Positions 12,349-24,149 of a stretch of 64,000 bases of DNA are shown here, piece by piece. The position numbers were made by a program, and so were the translations under genes. The stretch comes from Akanthomyces muscarius (lineage: Eukaryota > Ascomycota > Sordariomycetes > Hypocreales > Cordycipitaceae): assembly GCF_028009165.1 (NCBI RefSeq), contig NC_079246.1, positions 992,001 through 1,056,000 of the forward strand, in the 5' to 3' direction. Numbering within the stretch: position 1 is the first letter of the stretch; each line of letters starts with the position of its first letter. The notes beneath the pieces are model-generated. The model saw only the letters and a program-made list of their open reading frames with translations. It searched no databases and was not told the origin of the DNA.

Positions 12349-15133
12349 GATCATTGAGTCGCGCTCGATGCGAACCGAGTTTGGAGCCCCGGCGGACATT
12401 ATGGGGTACACAGTGCACCAGTAGCCGATACCGGTTGTCGTGAGATTGAGCTGGTGGGGTGCTCTACCAGTAATTTCCTGTAACTTGAATAGATTTATTG
12501 CTGGCAACGTATTTTGGGCATTTCGACGCGTAGTGCGCTTTACCCGTAAGCAGAGGTAGCGAGGTTGCAGTAATAATGACATGCGGCGCAGAAATATGAC
12601 GCCGCTTACACCCAACTCTCTTGGCACAGGGCGTCGCATGTCCTCGATGGTGTCATGTGGGTGGCAGAAACGGCGCCGCTGTCATAAAACGAGCGACTTG
12701 TCAGCTATATCATGATAGTAAGAACTACTACACGATACTTTTGATTTTCAATCAAGTCTGCTATTTTTGTTGTGTTTCTTGTCCTTTTGGCTCGTCCAAA
12801 TTGAGTTTGTAACTCCACTAGCCATCCGACGCGGCAGCAAGTTCTAGCAGGGAGATACGGAGTTCCTGCCGTTCTATTGGCGCTTCTACGGTGTGATGAG
12901 TTTTCCTTTGCCGATGGGGCCACTCATTCCTGGCATCTAATATTCCCTCTCCATGCGTTTCGTTCTCGTAGTCACTAGCATGGGTTCCGTGGGGCAACAG
13001 GTGGCGGGTGTGGTGTGTGGCTTGCTGTCCCCCCCAAGCCGGCAGATTTTGTTTCTTGGCTCGTCCTCTGAGTAGGCGGCGAGAGGTGTCGCCAGCCGGG
13101 CAAGGCTGCGAGGCTTTTCTTGGCCGCTGGGCATTGGCGATGGAGGCTGGCCGCCATCTCTTGGAACTCTCGGCCGGCCGAGACGAATCTGTCGTCGCCC
13201 GTGCAATTCTTCTCCAAAGTGTGAGAAATAGAAGAAGAGCAAAAAAATCACAGAGGTATATTTACGGTGTTGTCAAGTAGTTACCCCGCATCCCGAGCAA
13301 GACGCCTCCGTGCGCGACCGTTTTTCCAGGGAGCGCCGAGACGTAGCATTGATGAAGGGTCCGGGGAAGAATTGGGGGGTTACGACGTGAGTTACGGCCG
13401 ACGCTGCTCCGGTTTCTTTTCTGGTTTGCCTGCCCCCGGATTACGCCAAGGAAGCGTTGCCAGTTTTGCATGAATTTGTTTCGTCCGACGTGCTGTTTAG
13501 TGGTTCCTCGCGTGGCCCTTCAAACCTCCCCAGGGGCTTGTCTAGAAGGGCCGACGCGGGGATGCGCCCGTATCAAAGATCTGCCACCACAAAGCTGGGG
13601 GAAGAGAATAGCTGTAGACGTCCGGCACGAGTTAACCGTGCATTGTGAATAAACTTTGCATTGTCCTATTTCACCCGTTGTGGCTGAAGGCCAGGGTTAG
13701 GTAGCGCGGCAAATCGTGTATTGGGTTGATGGACTTGCTCGCGATTACAGGGGCCATGGGGCGAGCTTTCAATAGCCGAGCCCTCTTTTATTGCTTGCTA
13801 GTTAAGGTTGTGAGATATAGCTCCGGCGTTTGGCCAGTTCTAGTGAGGCTCTTTATTAGGTGGCTGCCGTGGATTTGCAGGCAGGCGATCCCGGACGGTG
13901 GCCGAATGGCGCAGCGCCACCTTTCGCGTGCGCCGGGTTGGGGTAGCTGAGGGCACCTGGCCATCTACTACAAGCAACTCACCTTGTTTGCAACAGAGCC
14001 GTCTTGACACTTTCGAAACAGGGATGATGCGGGTGCTGATTGAAGGGCGCGTTCGTGTCACCGCTCCTTGGCGTCAAGACGGGAAATGAAATTGCGCTGC
14101 TGCCTGGTCACAGGCGCAAACTGTGGCCCCGTCCACTGAGGGCTCGCAGAATTGTATTACGACTCAGTCGCAGTTCATCCCGCGCGGCGGCCACCCACAT
14201 CCGTGGGGAATCCCAACATCCCCCACAGCTTTACTTAGCTGAACCAAGTACAGCTGGGGCGAGCACAATAACACGCGACGCTCCACTGCGGACGGGTTGG
14301 AGAAGCAGCGCTCTGCTTCAGCAATAGCCGTCGGAATAGTCGCGGGGTGAGTGAAAGCGAGTTTCGATGCGGAGAGCGCGGCATTGACAAAGGAGCCAGG
14401 CGACGTGCAACCACGACGAGGCTCTGCAATGTTTGGACAGGCCACGCAGCTGTTCTCAGCAGCCGAGTGATAAATCCCATCATATTTTATGGCTGCACCA
14501 CGCTTTTGGGGAGCGACGAAAGAAACTACCTGCTAAGTTGGCCCGCTGCGGCTATATCGTGCAGTTGTGCTCTAGTGATGGAACGAACTGACAACGGGGA
14601 ATTCACCCTGTCTTCTGTCTGCTTCCTCAGGTCAGTCACCAAACCAGAGGAGGGAAAATGATATAGAGAAAAGGCATCCGGGCTTGGCCGGCGGGGACAT
14701 GGAGATTGTGGCTTTCCCCAACTTTTCTAGCGACCAGGGCCTACACGAGACTAGCAAGTTGGAGAGGAGGGCTAGCGAGGACTAGGATGGGGGGCTCACC
14801 TTTCCTCCCCCCTCCCGTCTACCAGTCGGGTCAGATTTTGTTGCTCATTCGGCGGTTTTCTTTCTTGAGCTGATCAGCTACACCGACGAGGCTTGTAAGC
14901 CCATAAAAAGTCGTGCTATGTTGCTTTGTATGGCGGGTTTTTAGATTTGTATAAGAAGCCCGTTAGCCCAGACTCTTCGGGTCTCCCCCCCACGCCCGGA
15001 ATTCTTGTTGTAGCCGTATACCCTGTGTTTTTATCATCGTCCTACATCAAAGCCGCGGATTTTGCTCAATACAGTGGCAGCCCGTCTTCATACGAGCAAA
15101 TACACACAAGAGCGACAAGAAACAGCCGGCATC
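12349..15133. other. Gene-free intergenic region
   Basis: About 2.8 kb without a supported gene. Open frames are short, overlapping on both strands and free of recognisable motifs. The right end is the promoter of the sugar porter gene. It includes G-rich and C-rich runs but no obvious repeat family or transposon remnant. Confidence 0.55.
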
Positions 15134-17230
15134 ATGGCAGGCGGCGTCAAGAAACCTGTTAACATCTTCCGTCTCAAGGACCTCGGCGAGCCCGCCGGTG
15201 TCTTCAACTGGCGTCTGTGGTTTGCCGTCGTCTCTTTTGGTCTCCTCGGCGCCGCACGCGGTATCGACGAGGGTCTCATTTCCGGTGCCTTCAACTCTGA
15301 TGATTTCCAAAATGCCATTCACATCAAGAATTACGACACGGTTCAAAGGGCCAACATCAAGGCGAATGTGTCCTCGATGGTCCAGCTCGGCTCTGTCGCC
15401 GGCGCTATGATGTGAGTAACTCTACCTTGCCACTCTTCCTCACTGCACTCGCGCGATTTTTTCTGCTTTGTACCACGGCACGCAGTTGGAGATGTGAATA
15501 TGAGGCGCAGACGGGAATCGCCTGGGCAAACATTGGCATCGTCCCATGTTTGGGAGTTTTTTTTCCCCGCCATTTTGCCAAGGACGCCCACCCGTCATCC
15601 CACCCATGCCACGCCGCTAGAAGGCGATCATGCAACGCTTCAGCTCAGTCGCACATGTGCAATTATGCTAATCATTTTCGACTTTTGCTAGTGCATTTAT
15701 TGTTTGCGATCGAATCGGACGTATCCAGGCCACTCGGTTCCTCTGCACGCTCTGGATCGTCGGTATCATCATCTTCATGGTCGGCGGCGTTAATGGCAAC
15801 CTCGGTGCGATTTATGCCGGTCGTTTCATTGCCGGCCTTGGCGTTGGACAGACCCCCGTTGTCGGGTATGCTTATTGATTTCGCTCATGCGATCGCATTG
15901 CTAACATATAGACAGCCCCGTTTACATTGCCGAGATTGCGCCTGCCTCAATTCGTGGTTTGTGCACATGCTTCTTCACTGGTGCTGTGTACCTAGGAATC
16001 GTTCTGGCTTACTTCACCAACTATGGCGCATCGATTCATATTTCGAATACTAGCCACAATCAATGGCTCGTGCCTACCAGCCTGCACATCATCATGGCGG
16101 GGCTCATCTTGATTCTCATGTTCTTCCAATATGAATCGCCTCGCTTCCTCGTCAAGCAGGGCAAGCCCGACAAGGCCGCCAAGGTGCTCTCTTACATCCG
16201 CCACCAAGCACCTGACAGCGACTACGTCGTTGGTGAGACTGCCATGATCCAGGCCGCGCTGGATCATGAGATGGAGGCCACCCGCGGCGTAGGCTTCTTT
16301 GGCATGGTCAAGGAAATGTTTCTCGACAAGAGTAACCTGTACCGTGTGTATCTCGCCACCATGGTGCAGCTCCTTTCTCAGTGGTCCGGTGCTGGATCCA
16401 TCACACTCTATGCGAATGATCTTTTCGCCCTTGTTGGAATCACTGGAAAACAGGAGGGCCTTCTCGTCACTGCCGTCTTTGGCATTGTCAAACTGATCGC
16501 GGCAATGGCTTGCGCTCTCTTCCTGGTGGATGTCATCGGTCGCAAACGTTCGCTGCTCCTCGGCATTACACTGCAATCCATCTCTATGATTTATGTCGCC
16601 AGCTTTCTTACTAGCGTGCCTCAGCTCGGAGTTGTCAAGGGATACGTGGTCCCCGAGAAGGATGCCGCAGCCAGTCGTGGTGCCATCGCTATGGTAAGTA
16701 GCCATCCATACCAATTAAAACACCATGGAAAGATTGAAAGCTAACACAACGAAAAGATATATCTGTCTGGTGTAGGCTGGGCCTTGGGTTGGAACTCTAT
16801 GCAGTATCTTTTGACTGCAGAATTGTTCCCTCTTCGCATCCGAGCATTGGCAACATCCTGGGCAATGACTTTGCACTTCGCCAACCAGTACGGCAACACC
16901 CGAGCTCTCCCCAACATGCTGCTTTCAGTTGCCAACGGCGGCATCTCTCCTAAGGGCACTTTCTGGTGCTTCGCAGCTATTACCATTCTTGGTGGAGCGT
17001 GGGTTCTCGTCTCTGTCCCCGAGACAAGCGGCCGTTCCCTCGAGAGCATGGACCGTCTCTTCGATCTTCCCTGGTACAAGATTGGTCTCTACGGCAACCG
17101 GGACGCCGAGCTGCAGGACGAGGCGTACAACGAAAAGGAGCAAGCAGCCCACGAGATGCATGGCATGGGCCAGCACGTCGAGTCAGCGGGGCAGCACATC
17201 GAGGAGAAGCCTCGCACGATTGGAGTTTGA
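15134..17230 (+). CDS. MFS sugar porter (hexose/polyol/quinate type)
   Basis: Four exons (15134-15411, 15692-15865, 15916-16693, 16757-17230) encode 567 residues of a 12-segment sugar porter. Visible family marks are DRIGR after TM2, the GVGQTPVVGPVYIAEIAP stretch across intron 2, YESPRFL at the central loop, DVIGRKR after TM8 and VPETSGRSLE after TM12. The N-terminus (NIFRLKDLGEPAGVFNWRLW) is cytosolic. Substrate cannot be fixed from sequence; the closest class I know covers fungal hexose, polyol or quinate carriers of the plasma membrane. Intron 1 is 280 nt, much longer than the others, and contains no ORF of note. The GH28 gene 1.4 kb away releases sugars such a carrier could import. Confidence 0.85.
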
Positions 17231-17539
17231 ATGGATGGGTGATTCATTTTTATGACTGGTTCGATACCCACATATTGGTAGCTTTATCATGGAATTTAAT
17301 GACATTGACGTGCTTGCATAAAACTTGCTTTTCGTATTTCGTGCAAAATCGAGGATTGAGATCCCCGCTCCGCTTTATTCTTGCTCTTCAGTCCATAGAT
17401 CTGAGATAAAATAGGCGATGGAGTGGACGCGGAAAACGATTAACAAAGACCCGTAGACTTGATATGGTGTTGTACATGTTGAGTGGGTGGATCGCACCGG
17501 ACCAAATGACCAAAACGCCGCGGACAAGACAAGAGACGG
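17231..17539. other. Convergent 3' spacer
   Basis: A 309-bp spacer between the convergent sugar porter gene and the unknown gene ending at 17540. A/T-rich stretches fit 3' UTRs. Nothing else seen. Confidence 0.55.
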
Positions 17540-18049
17540 CTATCGAGCCCGACCTCTACCTTTGTTCCTGTGCCGACTGGAGGGCGATGGCGGCTGACTT
17601 AAAGGGACCCCACCATCTTCCTCGTCCTCTTCCTCTAGCATGGGCGCGGGCGGAGGGACCACCGTGGGGGCTTGGAATCTCTGCCTTTGTGGTCGCCCAC
17701 CTTTCGGCCCAATGTACTGAGACAGTAGCATCTCGAGTGTCGTGTCGTCCAACGATTCCAGTTGCCCGCCCTGCTTGATCCAAGCAGAGATTGTGTCGAA
17801 TGAGAGCGGGACTGATGACAGTTCTGGCGAGAAGCGCAGGGAGCTGAGAACCTCGGCCTGGGCGTCAACGTCACTTATATCGGCCGCATTTGTGACCTGA
17901 GATAGGCGCGAGGGTCTATGCGACGGGTGACCATAGCTGGCGGACGGGGCGTCTCGGCTTGACCGGCTTGGACGGTCGGTCGAGTGAAAGAGCTTTGAGC
18001 TCCTGGGTGCTTCACTCTGGCTTCTCTTCTTGTGCGGATCCTTTGGCAT
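17540..18049 (-). CDS. Hypothetical low-complexity basic protein
   Basis: A single-exon frame of 169 residues starting at MPKDPHKKRSQSE with good context (agcc before ATG); an in-frame ATG at 18115 would add 22 residues. The N-terminal half is rich in Ser, Arg, Pro and His and looks disordered. A central segment (roughly 65-115) with a PLSFDTISAWIKQGG helix and LESLDDTTLEMLLSQYIGP looks folded and may be a conserved short motif. An acidic EEEDEED stretch and a basic GRGRAR tail follow. I do not recognise a family. The frame could be a real small gene or a fortuitous ORF; the acidic/basic alternation and good start make a real gene somewhat more likely. Confidence 0.55.
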   Translation of the reverse strand: MPKDPHKKRSQSEAPRSSKLFHSTDRPSRSSRDAPSASYGHPSHRPSRLSQVTNAADISDVDAQAEVLSSLRFSPELSSVPLSFDTISAWIKQGGQLESLDDTTLEMLLSQYIGPKGGRPQRQRFQAPTVVPPPAPMLEEEDEEDGGVPLSQPPSPSSRHRNKGRGRAR

Positions 18050-18587
18050 GGCTGGCAGATGAATAGTGTGAGGATGCGAGGTATCGGAGCTGTAGCTGCA
18101 CAGCAAGTCCCGCAAGGATGCAACCTAGTATATGTAGGGTGGCTGCTTGTGTAACGCGAATGCGCTGGCTGCCGAGAATAATGTTTTCTTTTGGGTGCGT
18201 TTCACCCCGCGAGCTTATTACAGTGATGTAGGCGCACGGTAGTTTGCTACTGTACGTAAGTAGGGCTGCATCACTGATTGGGTTACAGCGACGGCGTAAC
18301 CATGCGGGCTACAAACTTGGACACCGCTTAAGCAGGTAAGTAAACGGCATAAAACTTCAGCTGAGTACACGAACTATTGGTCTTGTGTTTTCTTGTCATC
18401 GGCTTAATTTACTCTTCTGCCTTCGTTTAAAGCAACACATAGTGGACGACACTGCTCCATCGCCTGCCCAGTAACACAGCATCGCTCAAGAGAGTCGGTG
18501 AACGCTCATCAGCCGCTGAACTAAACCCTATGAATTATTTCTCTGCTGCAGCTCGAACCTAATCCCATAATCCCACTCGACATTTAC
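18050..18587. other. Intergenic spacer
   Basis: Spacer of 538 bp between the start of the unknown gene and the stop of the GH28 gene, both on the minus strand. It should hold the promoter of the former and the terminator of the latter. No further gene seen. Confidence 0.55.
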
Positions 18588-19892
18588 TCAATCAGTGCAC
18601 TCAAAACCAACGTGGTCGTGCATGTTCTCGCAGTGCCACGACTTGAGCTCGTCACCACCTCTTCCCCGAGTAACATGGACGTCGGAGACGGTAAAGTTAC
18701 TGCAGCCTCCTGCTGCGGCACTGCACTGAAACCACCCAGCATGATCCACGTCCTGCGTGCCCCAACCGCTGATAGAACTGGCTGTGAAGTCGTGCATTTG
18801 GAATTTCGACGACTGGCAGTCCTTGCCGAGGCCACCCTCGTAGTTTTCGCACTGCCACGCAAAAAGAGGATACTTGCGTACACCTTCAAGCTTGATGTCT
18901 TCAAGTACGATGCCCGACATCAGTCCCAGGCCGCCGCCGCCTCCGTTGGGGGGGTAGCCCTTGGAGTCGCCGCCCCAAGTTTTCAGATAGATGGCGTAGG
19001 TCGTGTCGTAGAGAGTGACGTTCTTGGCCAGAAAATTTGTAACGTGTTCGTATTGGTCTTTGTATTGTCCGACCGAGCCGATGGCAAGACCCTGGCCGCC
19101 GTAGATTTCGGTGTCAAACACGCGGATATTGCTCGAATTGCCCTTGAGTGCGACGCCGTCGTCGCCGCTCTTGATGCGCCACCTCCGTAAGGTGATGTCG
19201 TCCGAGTAAATTGTGTCAATACCGTCCGTATTCAGGGTGCTCCACTTGCTCGTTGATGTGTTGTTGACGTAAATGTCTGTGAATTCGAGGCGCTTCGAGT
19301 AGGTGACGGCCATCGTCCACATTTGACTCTGCACGAAACGCAGGCCAAGAACTTTCGAGTTGGTCAAATTGCGCCAGTTGATCATCATCGGGCGATGTGG
19401 AAGGTTTCCTTCACCCTTAGCCCAGTCGTACCAAACCTGACCATTCCCGTCGAGGGTTCCTGTCCCGTGGCCATCAACGGTAATTTTGTCACCGCCAAAA
19501 TACCAGACTGTGCTCTGATTCTGAAAACCTACTGGCATCGACACTGACAGCCAATAGTCAATGTCAGTGCTCCAGAGGAAGCGACCAAAGTGATGAATGT
19601 AAACATCCTCCATATTGAGGGTGGTCATGTTGCTCTTGATATTGTAGACAGGCCCGGGGAAGACAACGATGCTGTGTTTTCTGCAGTCGTGATTTAAGGC
19701 ACGCATGATGGCATGCGCATCGTCGCCTCCATTGCCATCCGGAGGCACGAAGCACACGGACTTGCCCGCTTTGTTACCGGCATCTCGCCAATATGCTTCA
19801 TGGTTGACATGGTCGGGAATACGGCCAACCACATCACCACCACTGGCGGCAACAAATGGGATGAGAGCTGCCAGAGCTGCAAGGAAGCGCAT
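18588..19892 (-). CDS. Secreted GH28 glycoside hydrolase, exo-rhamnogalacturonan/exo-polygalacturonase type
   Basis: An intronless gene for 434 residues. The start at 19892 places a signal peptide (MRFLAALAALIPFVAAS) at the N-terminus; an upstream in-frame ATG would bury it. GH28 right-handed beta-helix marks are the NTDG box (221-224), the catalytic Asp pair of SGDDG (244-245) and a Lys in IYLKTWGG (304) in place of the usual RIK. The normally invariant His of the GHG box is Gln here (GQG, 266-268). The GYPPNGGGGGLG loop and YLKTWGG are, from memory, shared with exo-acting rhamnogalacturonan hydrolases such as Aspergillus RgxB rather than endo-polygalacturonases. Several N-glycosylation sequons (NMT, NQS, NLT, NNTS, NSS, NVT) fit an extracellular enzyme. 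Expected role: removing terminal galacturonic acid from pectin chains in plant cell walls. Confidence 0.85.
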   Translation of the reverse strand: MRFLAALAALIPFVAASGGDVVGRIPDHVNHEAYWRDAGNKAGKSVCFVPPDGNGGDDAHAIMRALNHDCRKHSIVVFPGPVYNIKSNMTTLNMEDVYIHHFGRFLWSTDIDYWLSVSMPVGFQNQSTVWYFGGDKITVDGHGTGTLDGNGQVWYDWAKGEGNLPHRPMMINWRNLTNSKVLGLRFVQSQMWTMAVTYSKRLEFTDIYVNNTSTSKWSTLNTDGIDTIYSDDITLRRWRIKSGDDGVALKGNSSNIRVFDTEIYGGQGLAIGSVGQYKDQYEHVTNFLAKNVTLYDTTYAIYLKTWGGDSKGYPPNGGGGGLGLMSGIVLEDIKLEGVRKYPLFAWQCENYEGGLGKDCQSSKFQMHDFTASSISGWGTQDVDHAGWFQCSAAAGGCSNFTVSDVHVTRGRGGDELKSWHCENMHDHVGFECTD

Positions 19893-20215
19893 TCTGTAGT
19901 CGGTATTCGAACGTACGCAATTTGAAGACTTTTTTAGTACCTGAGACGCAGGTAGATGGGAAATTTGCAATTTCTATGTCAGCGAGAGCGAAGCGACCGG
20001 TCACAGGGTTGGCTGCGCGAGGCGGAGAACTGAGTGCGGAGGCTTCACCGTGGCGGAAGTCAATTATATCGTGGTGGCGGACGGCGATCGTCATCCAAAA
20101 TAGGCAGCCACCGAAGTAAGTGGGCGACAAGTCATCGCCCATAGTTGCATCCAATGCAGTGCGACGGTCATCTTAGCGTTGCATCAAAAAGCAGGCTCGG
20201 CGTTCGAGGCACGCG
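19893..20215. other. Upstream region of the GH28 gene, left edge of the ankyrin pseudogene
   Basis: 323 bp holding the GH28 promoter. A divergent promoter for the ankyrin-CorA-like relic would also have to lie here, but its coding similarity begins inside an ankyrin repeat and a TAG in the same frame lies at 20174-20176, so the 5' end of that gene seems to be missing. Confidence 0.5.
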
Positions 20216-23200
20216 TTGCATCACATGGAGAATGGCTGGACAGCTCTGCAGGTTGCAGCTCACTACAAACACCTCGATATAGCGCAGTTGCTCGTTGAAG
20301 ATGGGGCCAAACTCGACGTGAATGACGGACTGGACGGCAAGACTCCATTACATATTGCGGTGGAAGCTGGCAATACGAAATTGGTTCGAATGTTGTTGAA
20401 GCACAACGCAAATCCCAACATGCCCGCGCTTCGGGATGCTCCCATACATACTGCGGTCCATAGTGAGAGCCAAGACATTCTCAAACTTCTCCTGGACGCA
20501 GGCGCAGTCACAGAACTTCTCAATGGCAATGGGGAAACACCGCTCATCATAGCAGCCGGCAAAGGCAACATTTCAATTGCAAAGTATCTATTGAATCTAG
20601 AAGCCGATGCGGACTCGTCCAAGGCAAAATTCTCTAGCCCTCTTCTCGCCGCCTGCCGAAAGGGTCACTTGGACATGGCTGCGCTGCTGCTTAAGTACGG
20701 TGCCAATATCGACAAGGCCGACGCCGAAGGGAACACGCCTTTGTTTCTTGCTGTTTAAGCCGACAATGTTGACCTAGCCAAGCTTTTGCTACGACGAGGG
20801 GCTAGCATTATAATCCGAGGGAGTTCCATACTCGCCTCGCGGGATCTCGCAATTCGGAATCCCGCCATGCTCCAAGCGCTACAAATACAGGGCCCTATCG
20901 AAGGCCCTAGCATAACCACTTCGAAGGCAAAATTCAAGCCTAAAAAAAATGAAGCGCTACAATTAATAATGCCGCCATCCGAAGACGACCTGCGCAAGCA
21001 GAGAGCCTGTCGCGGTTTCGATATTACCATGGTTGACTTCTATCTCGGTGACGGGGCGGAAGTACGCCTGCCCATCACGGCGTCGGTGCACACAGTCTTA
21101 TACGGTGATGGTCCAGTGGCTCTACTAAAGTCAGCAAGGGAAGACGCTCGTATGCTGGAAGAGCCAGACTTTACTTGGTACCATATTCCTGCGAATAATC
21201 TTACTTGGGCAGAGCATCTCATTACTCGATTGAAGGCGGAAAACGACAGCCCCCAGATTGCGAAACGACGAATGAAGTTGCCAAGACTGAGCCAGTCCGC
21301 GAGGAGCCAATTAAATTTTGCTAGTCTTCAGGGAAACAGCAAAAGTGCAGCAAATGGTGAGACATTCCTGAAATCGTTCTGCTCTCCAGTAAGATAAGTT
21401 TTCCTTTACGTGGGACACATCGTTGACATTAATGCCACGTGCGCTGACACTTTTACAACATAGGACAGTACCTTGGGTGATGATACAAAAGAAGATGCGG
21501 TCGTGCTGGTGGTACATATATTATCTGCGGCTTGGCAAATCACTACTAATCCGCTTTGCCGCAGTTGCCATTTCTACATTTCGAAACATTTGAATCCTTT
21601 CGGCCGATGTCACGAGCGATTGAAACAGCCAAGCCACGCACTCACACTATTCCGCCAACTCGAGAGCCTGTGACTTATGATACTGGCTGTGATACAGAAA
21701 ATGCTCCTGAGGTGCCGACGGCAAGCAGAAGTCCAAGAATGCGGTTGTCATCGGTTGTGTCTCTAATAAATGGACATCGTGAGGATCAGGCAGTCTGTGC
21801 AATGTCTCCTTTCGGCCTTGCAGAGTATGGCGGTGCCAATATTTCCAGGGCTTGGACCACAGGGAATGTGCCATCTCCATATCCTCAAATGGAGCAGTGG
21901 GACACCAAAAGTTTCAAGACGTTTCCTCCAACAGTTCTAAGAACCCGTGGTAAGCGCTGGTTGTCGCCTTCCGAGGTATCTATTCCTGCAACTGTTTCTG
22001 AGCAGATGAGAAAGCGGCAAAAGAGAAGTGACCCTCTTACCAGCACAAATCTTCATGAAGATCTGATTCTGGGTTATATGGCCGGCAGACATATCGACGA
22101 CCACGGCTTTCAGCCACGGCGGACCCTAGATCAGTATAAGTACTCTCATCTTGGGAGCATTGGCGAGCGTGATGGCGACCAAGTTGTTTACAGATACACA
22201 AAGGAGAAACAGCAAGAGCCCAAGATATTCATGGTGGATCAACTTTGGGTGTGGGTTTTAGAAAACAGTGAGAACAGCCTAGCGCGAAGAATGCTAGTCG
22301 CGTACGCAGCTAACATGTTTCCATAGATACCTTGGTTACGTGCGCACCGCTGCAATGGGATGCTATGCTAACAGAAAAGAGTCCGGAGTCCAGCTTGAAG
22401 AGGCTCCGGCACAACCTCATCATACATTGAGATGGCTGCTACGCTTTTCACAGCAACCAGCCGCTCCAGAGCAAGGTTCACAGCTGAGGAGAGCAACGGC
22501 CTCCGGCCCAGTATGTTAAGCGCACCTACAATCCTTGCCACCTGCCACTAAACGTTTTATGGACGCAGCTGCATTCAAGCATCATGGAACTCGCGCGGTC
22601 TGCCCAAGAAATGCGAAGACAATATCGCGGATACAAGTCGGCCACCTTGGATTTCAAGAAGAGACAGAACAAGACCTCCGGTTTGACTGATGATCGGATG
22701 GACATTCACCAGAGCATTTTGATGCATTTGAAAAACCTCAAGCGGTTGCCCATACGGTCTGTTCACGATTTGGCGAGCCTTGTCGCCTCGTGTTGCGTTG
22801 ATGCATTTGACCCGCACAATGTTCCCGACGAATGTCAGTTTTCGAGCAATGTCTCACGAACTTGGCAAGTGCCACGATGCTTTACATGCTTGTTTGGCTA
22901 ACGATAGATTGACAGGTTGGTAAAGGAGCACAGTGTCTTAAAGAAGTCCTCGATGCCGTTGAAAACTCAGCACTGTGTAAAATCACGCAAGAGATCGCCA
23001 GTCTGATCGAGATTGCTGATATCATAGACGAACTAAAGATATTTAAAGCTGTTCTTGAAGATCAAGGAGGCATCCTAAGCTCGCTAAACAAGTTTCAAGC
23101 ACGTCGGACGTCAGAATCTTCGGAAACAAATGGTTCAACGTTGTCTTTGTTTTCGGTCGATGCTAGCGTTCGTGAGAGTCACTTGGCTCGTATTGACGCA

Positions 23201-24003
23201 ATGGAGCGATCGGCCAAAAAGGCAGAAACATTTGTGAGATCGAACGCATACAGCAAAGTCAATTTTATTCTTCTGGCTGACAAAAAAAGTTTTACCGCAT
23301 CACAGATCTAAAGTAGAAGCACGCTAGCCAGCTCGAAGCCGCTGCGGTAGCGCAACAAGCTAGAGAAACAGCTCGCCAAGGGAAAGCGATTGTTCTATTT
23401 ACAGTCGTTACAATTTTCTTTGTCAGTACAGCTCGGCCACTTTGATTGCCAGCTTGAAACTGATGTAGCAATAGCTTCCTATTTCGTTCATGGCAGCCTT
23501 CTTCGCCATCAACATTGACGAACTGCAGGTTGCAGAGAATGGCAAGCTGCCACTGGCATACGTGGTCAAATACATGTGTACGTCCCCCGATCTTGCCTAA
23601 GCCCACGCATGGTTTACTTACTGTTCACCGTGGCTGTAGGAATGGGTCTTTCTATTACATTCACTGCCATTGCATTTAATTTGGATCTCGTCGCAAAAGG
23701 GCTGCGTGCGATCAGGTCCCTAGCGAGGCCGCTGAGCGGATCATTCGTGTTGATCGGGATAGTGATCTCTGTGTGCTGCATTGTCATCATCACTGTTTGG
23801 AAGTCGTACTTGTCCACTACCATCAAAACTGCTATAACGATTATGTTAACGCTGCCCATGCTACTGGGCTTGGTGGCGAGGGGGCTCTATTTCCGGGCAT
23901 CGCGGGCCGACTTTAAGTTCGTCGCGAGGTTCGAATCCCGAGTCTATTTAAAAGAGAGAGAAAATATTGAAAGACGCGCTTCCTTGTCCACAGCTTCGTG
24001 TTA
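20216..24003 (+). pseudogene. Broken ankyrin-repeat / CorA-like Mg2+ transporter-type gene
   Basis: Coding similarity to the large fungal family that joins ankyrin repeats to a CorA-like C-terminus runs across this span. In order: five to six ankyrin repeats (from 20216), an ACRGFDITMVDFYLGDG block (about 21007), a short exon 21464-21511, then from 21565 LPFLHFETFES and, near 22115, RRTLDQYKYSH, and KIFMVDQLWVWVLEN (about 22225); a coiled-coil-like IDAMERSAKKAE part and two predicted C-terminal membrane segments (LPISFMAAFFAINI near 23471, then 23640-23900). Breaks: an in-frame TAA at 20756 in the middle of a repeat whose spacing is otherwise perfect, a one-base loss in a T run near 22839 where the frame must shift to keep QF-FEQ, and a likely in-frame TGA near 22431. 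The 5' end is also missing. Introns at 21389-21463, 21512-21564 and 22268-22326 still fit consensus, so decay appears recent. Confidence 0.75.
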
Positions 24004-24149
24004 AGAAAGCCTTCGTTTTATCTTAGCTTCGCGCTTTCAGTCACAATGACCAAGCCCGGGCGGGCACCAGGAATTGCAATGGAACAGTATTTAATGCAAA
24101 AGATAGAAATCACTGCCAACCCTTTATGTCATTCGCTTTGCAACACGAT

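Noticed and set aside
23925..23945. GGTTCGAATCCCG, resembling a tRNA B box (T-loop)
   Set aside because: The flanking bases do not form a T-stem (only two of five pairs), no acceptor or anticodon arm fits, and the sequence lies in the coding remnant of the CorA-like gene.
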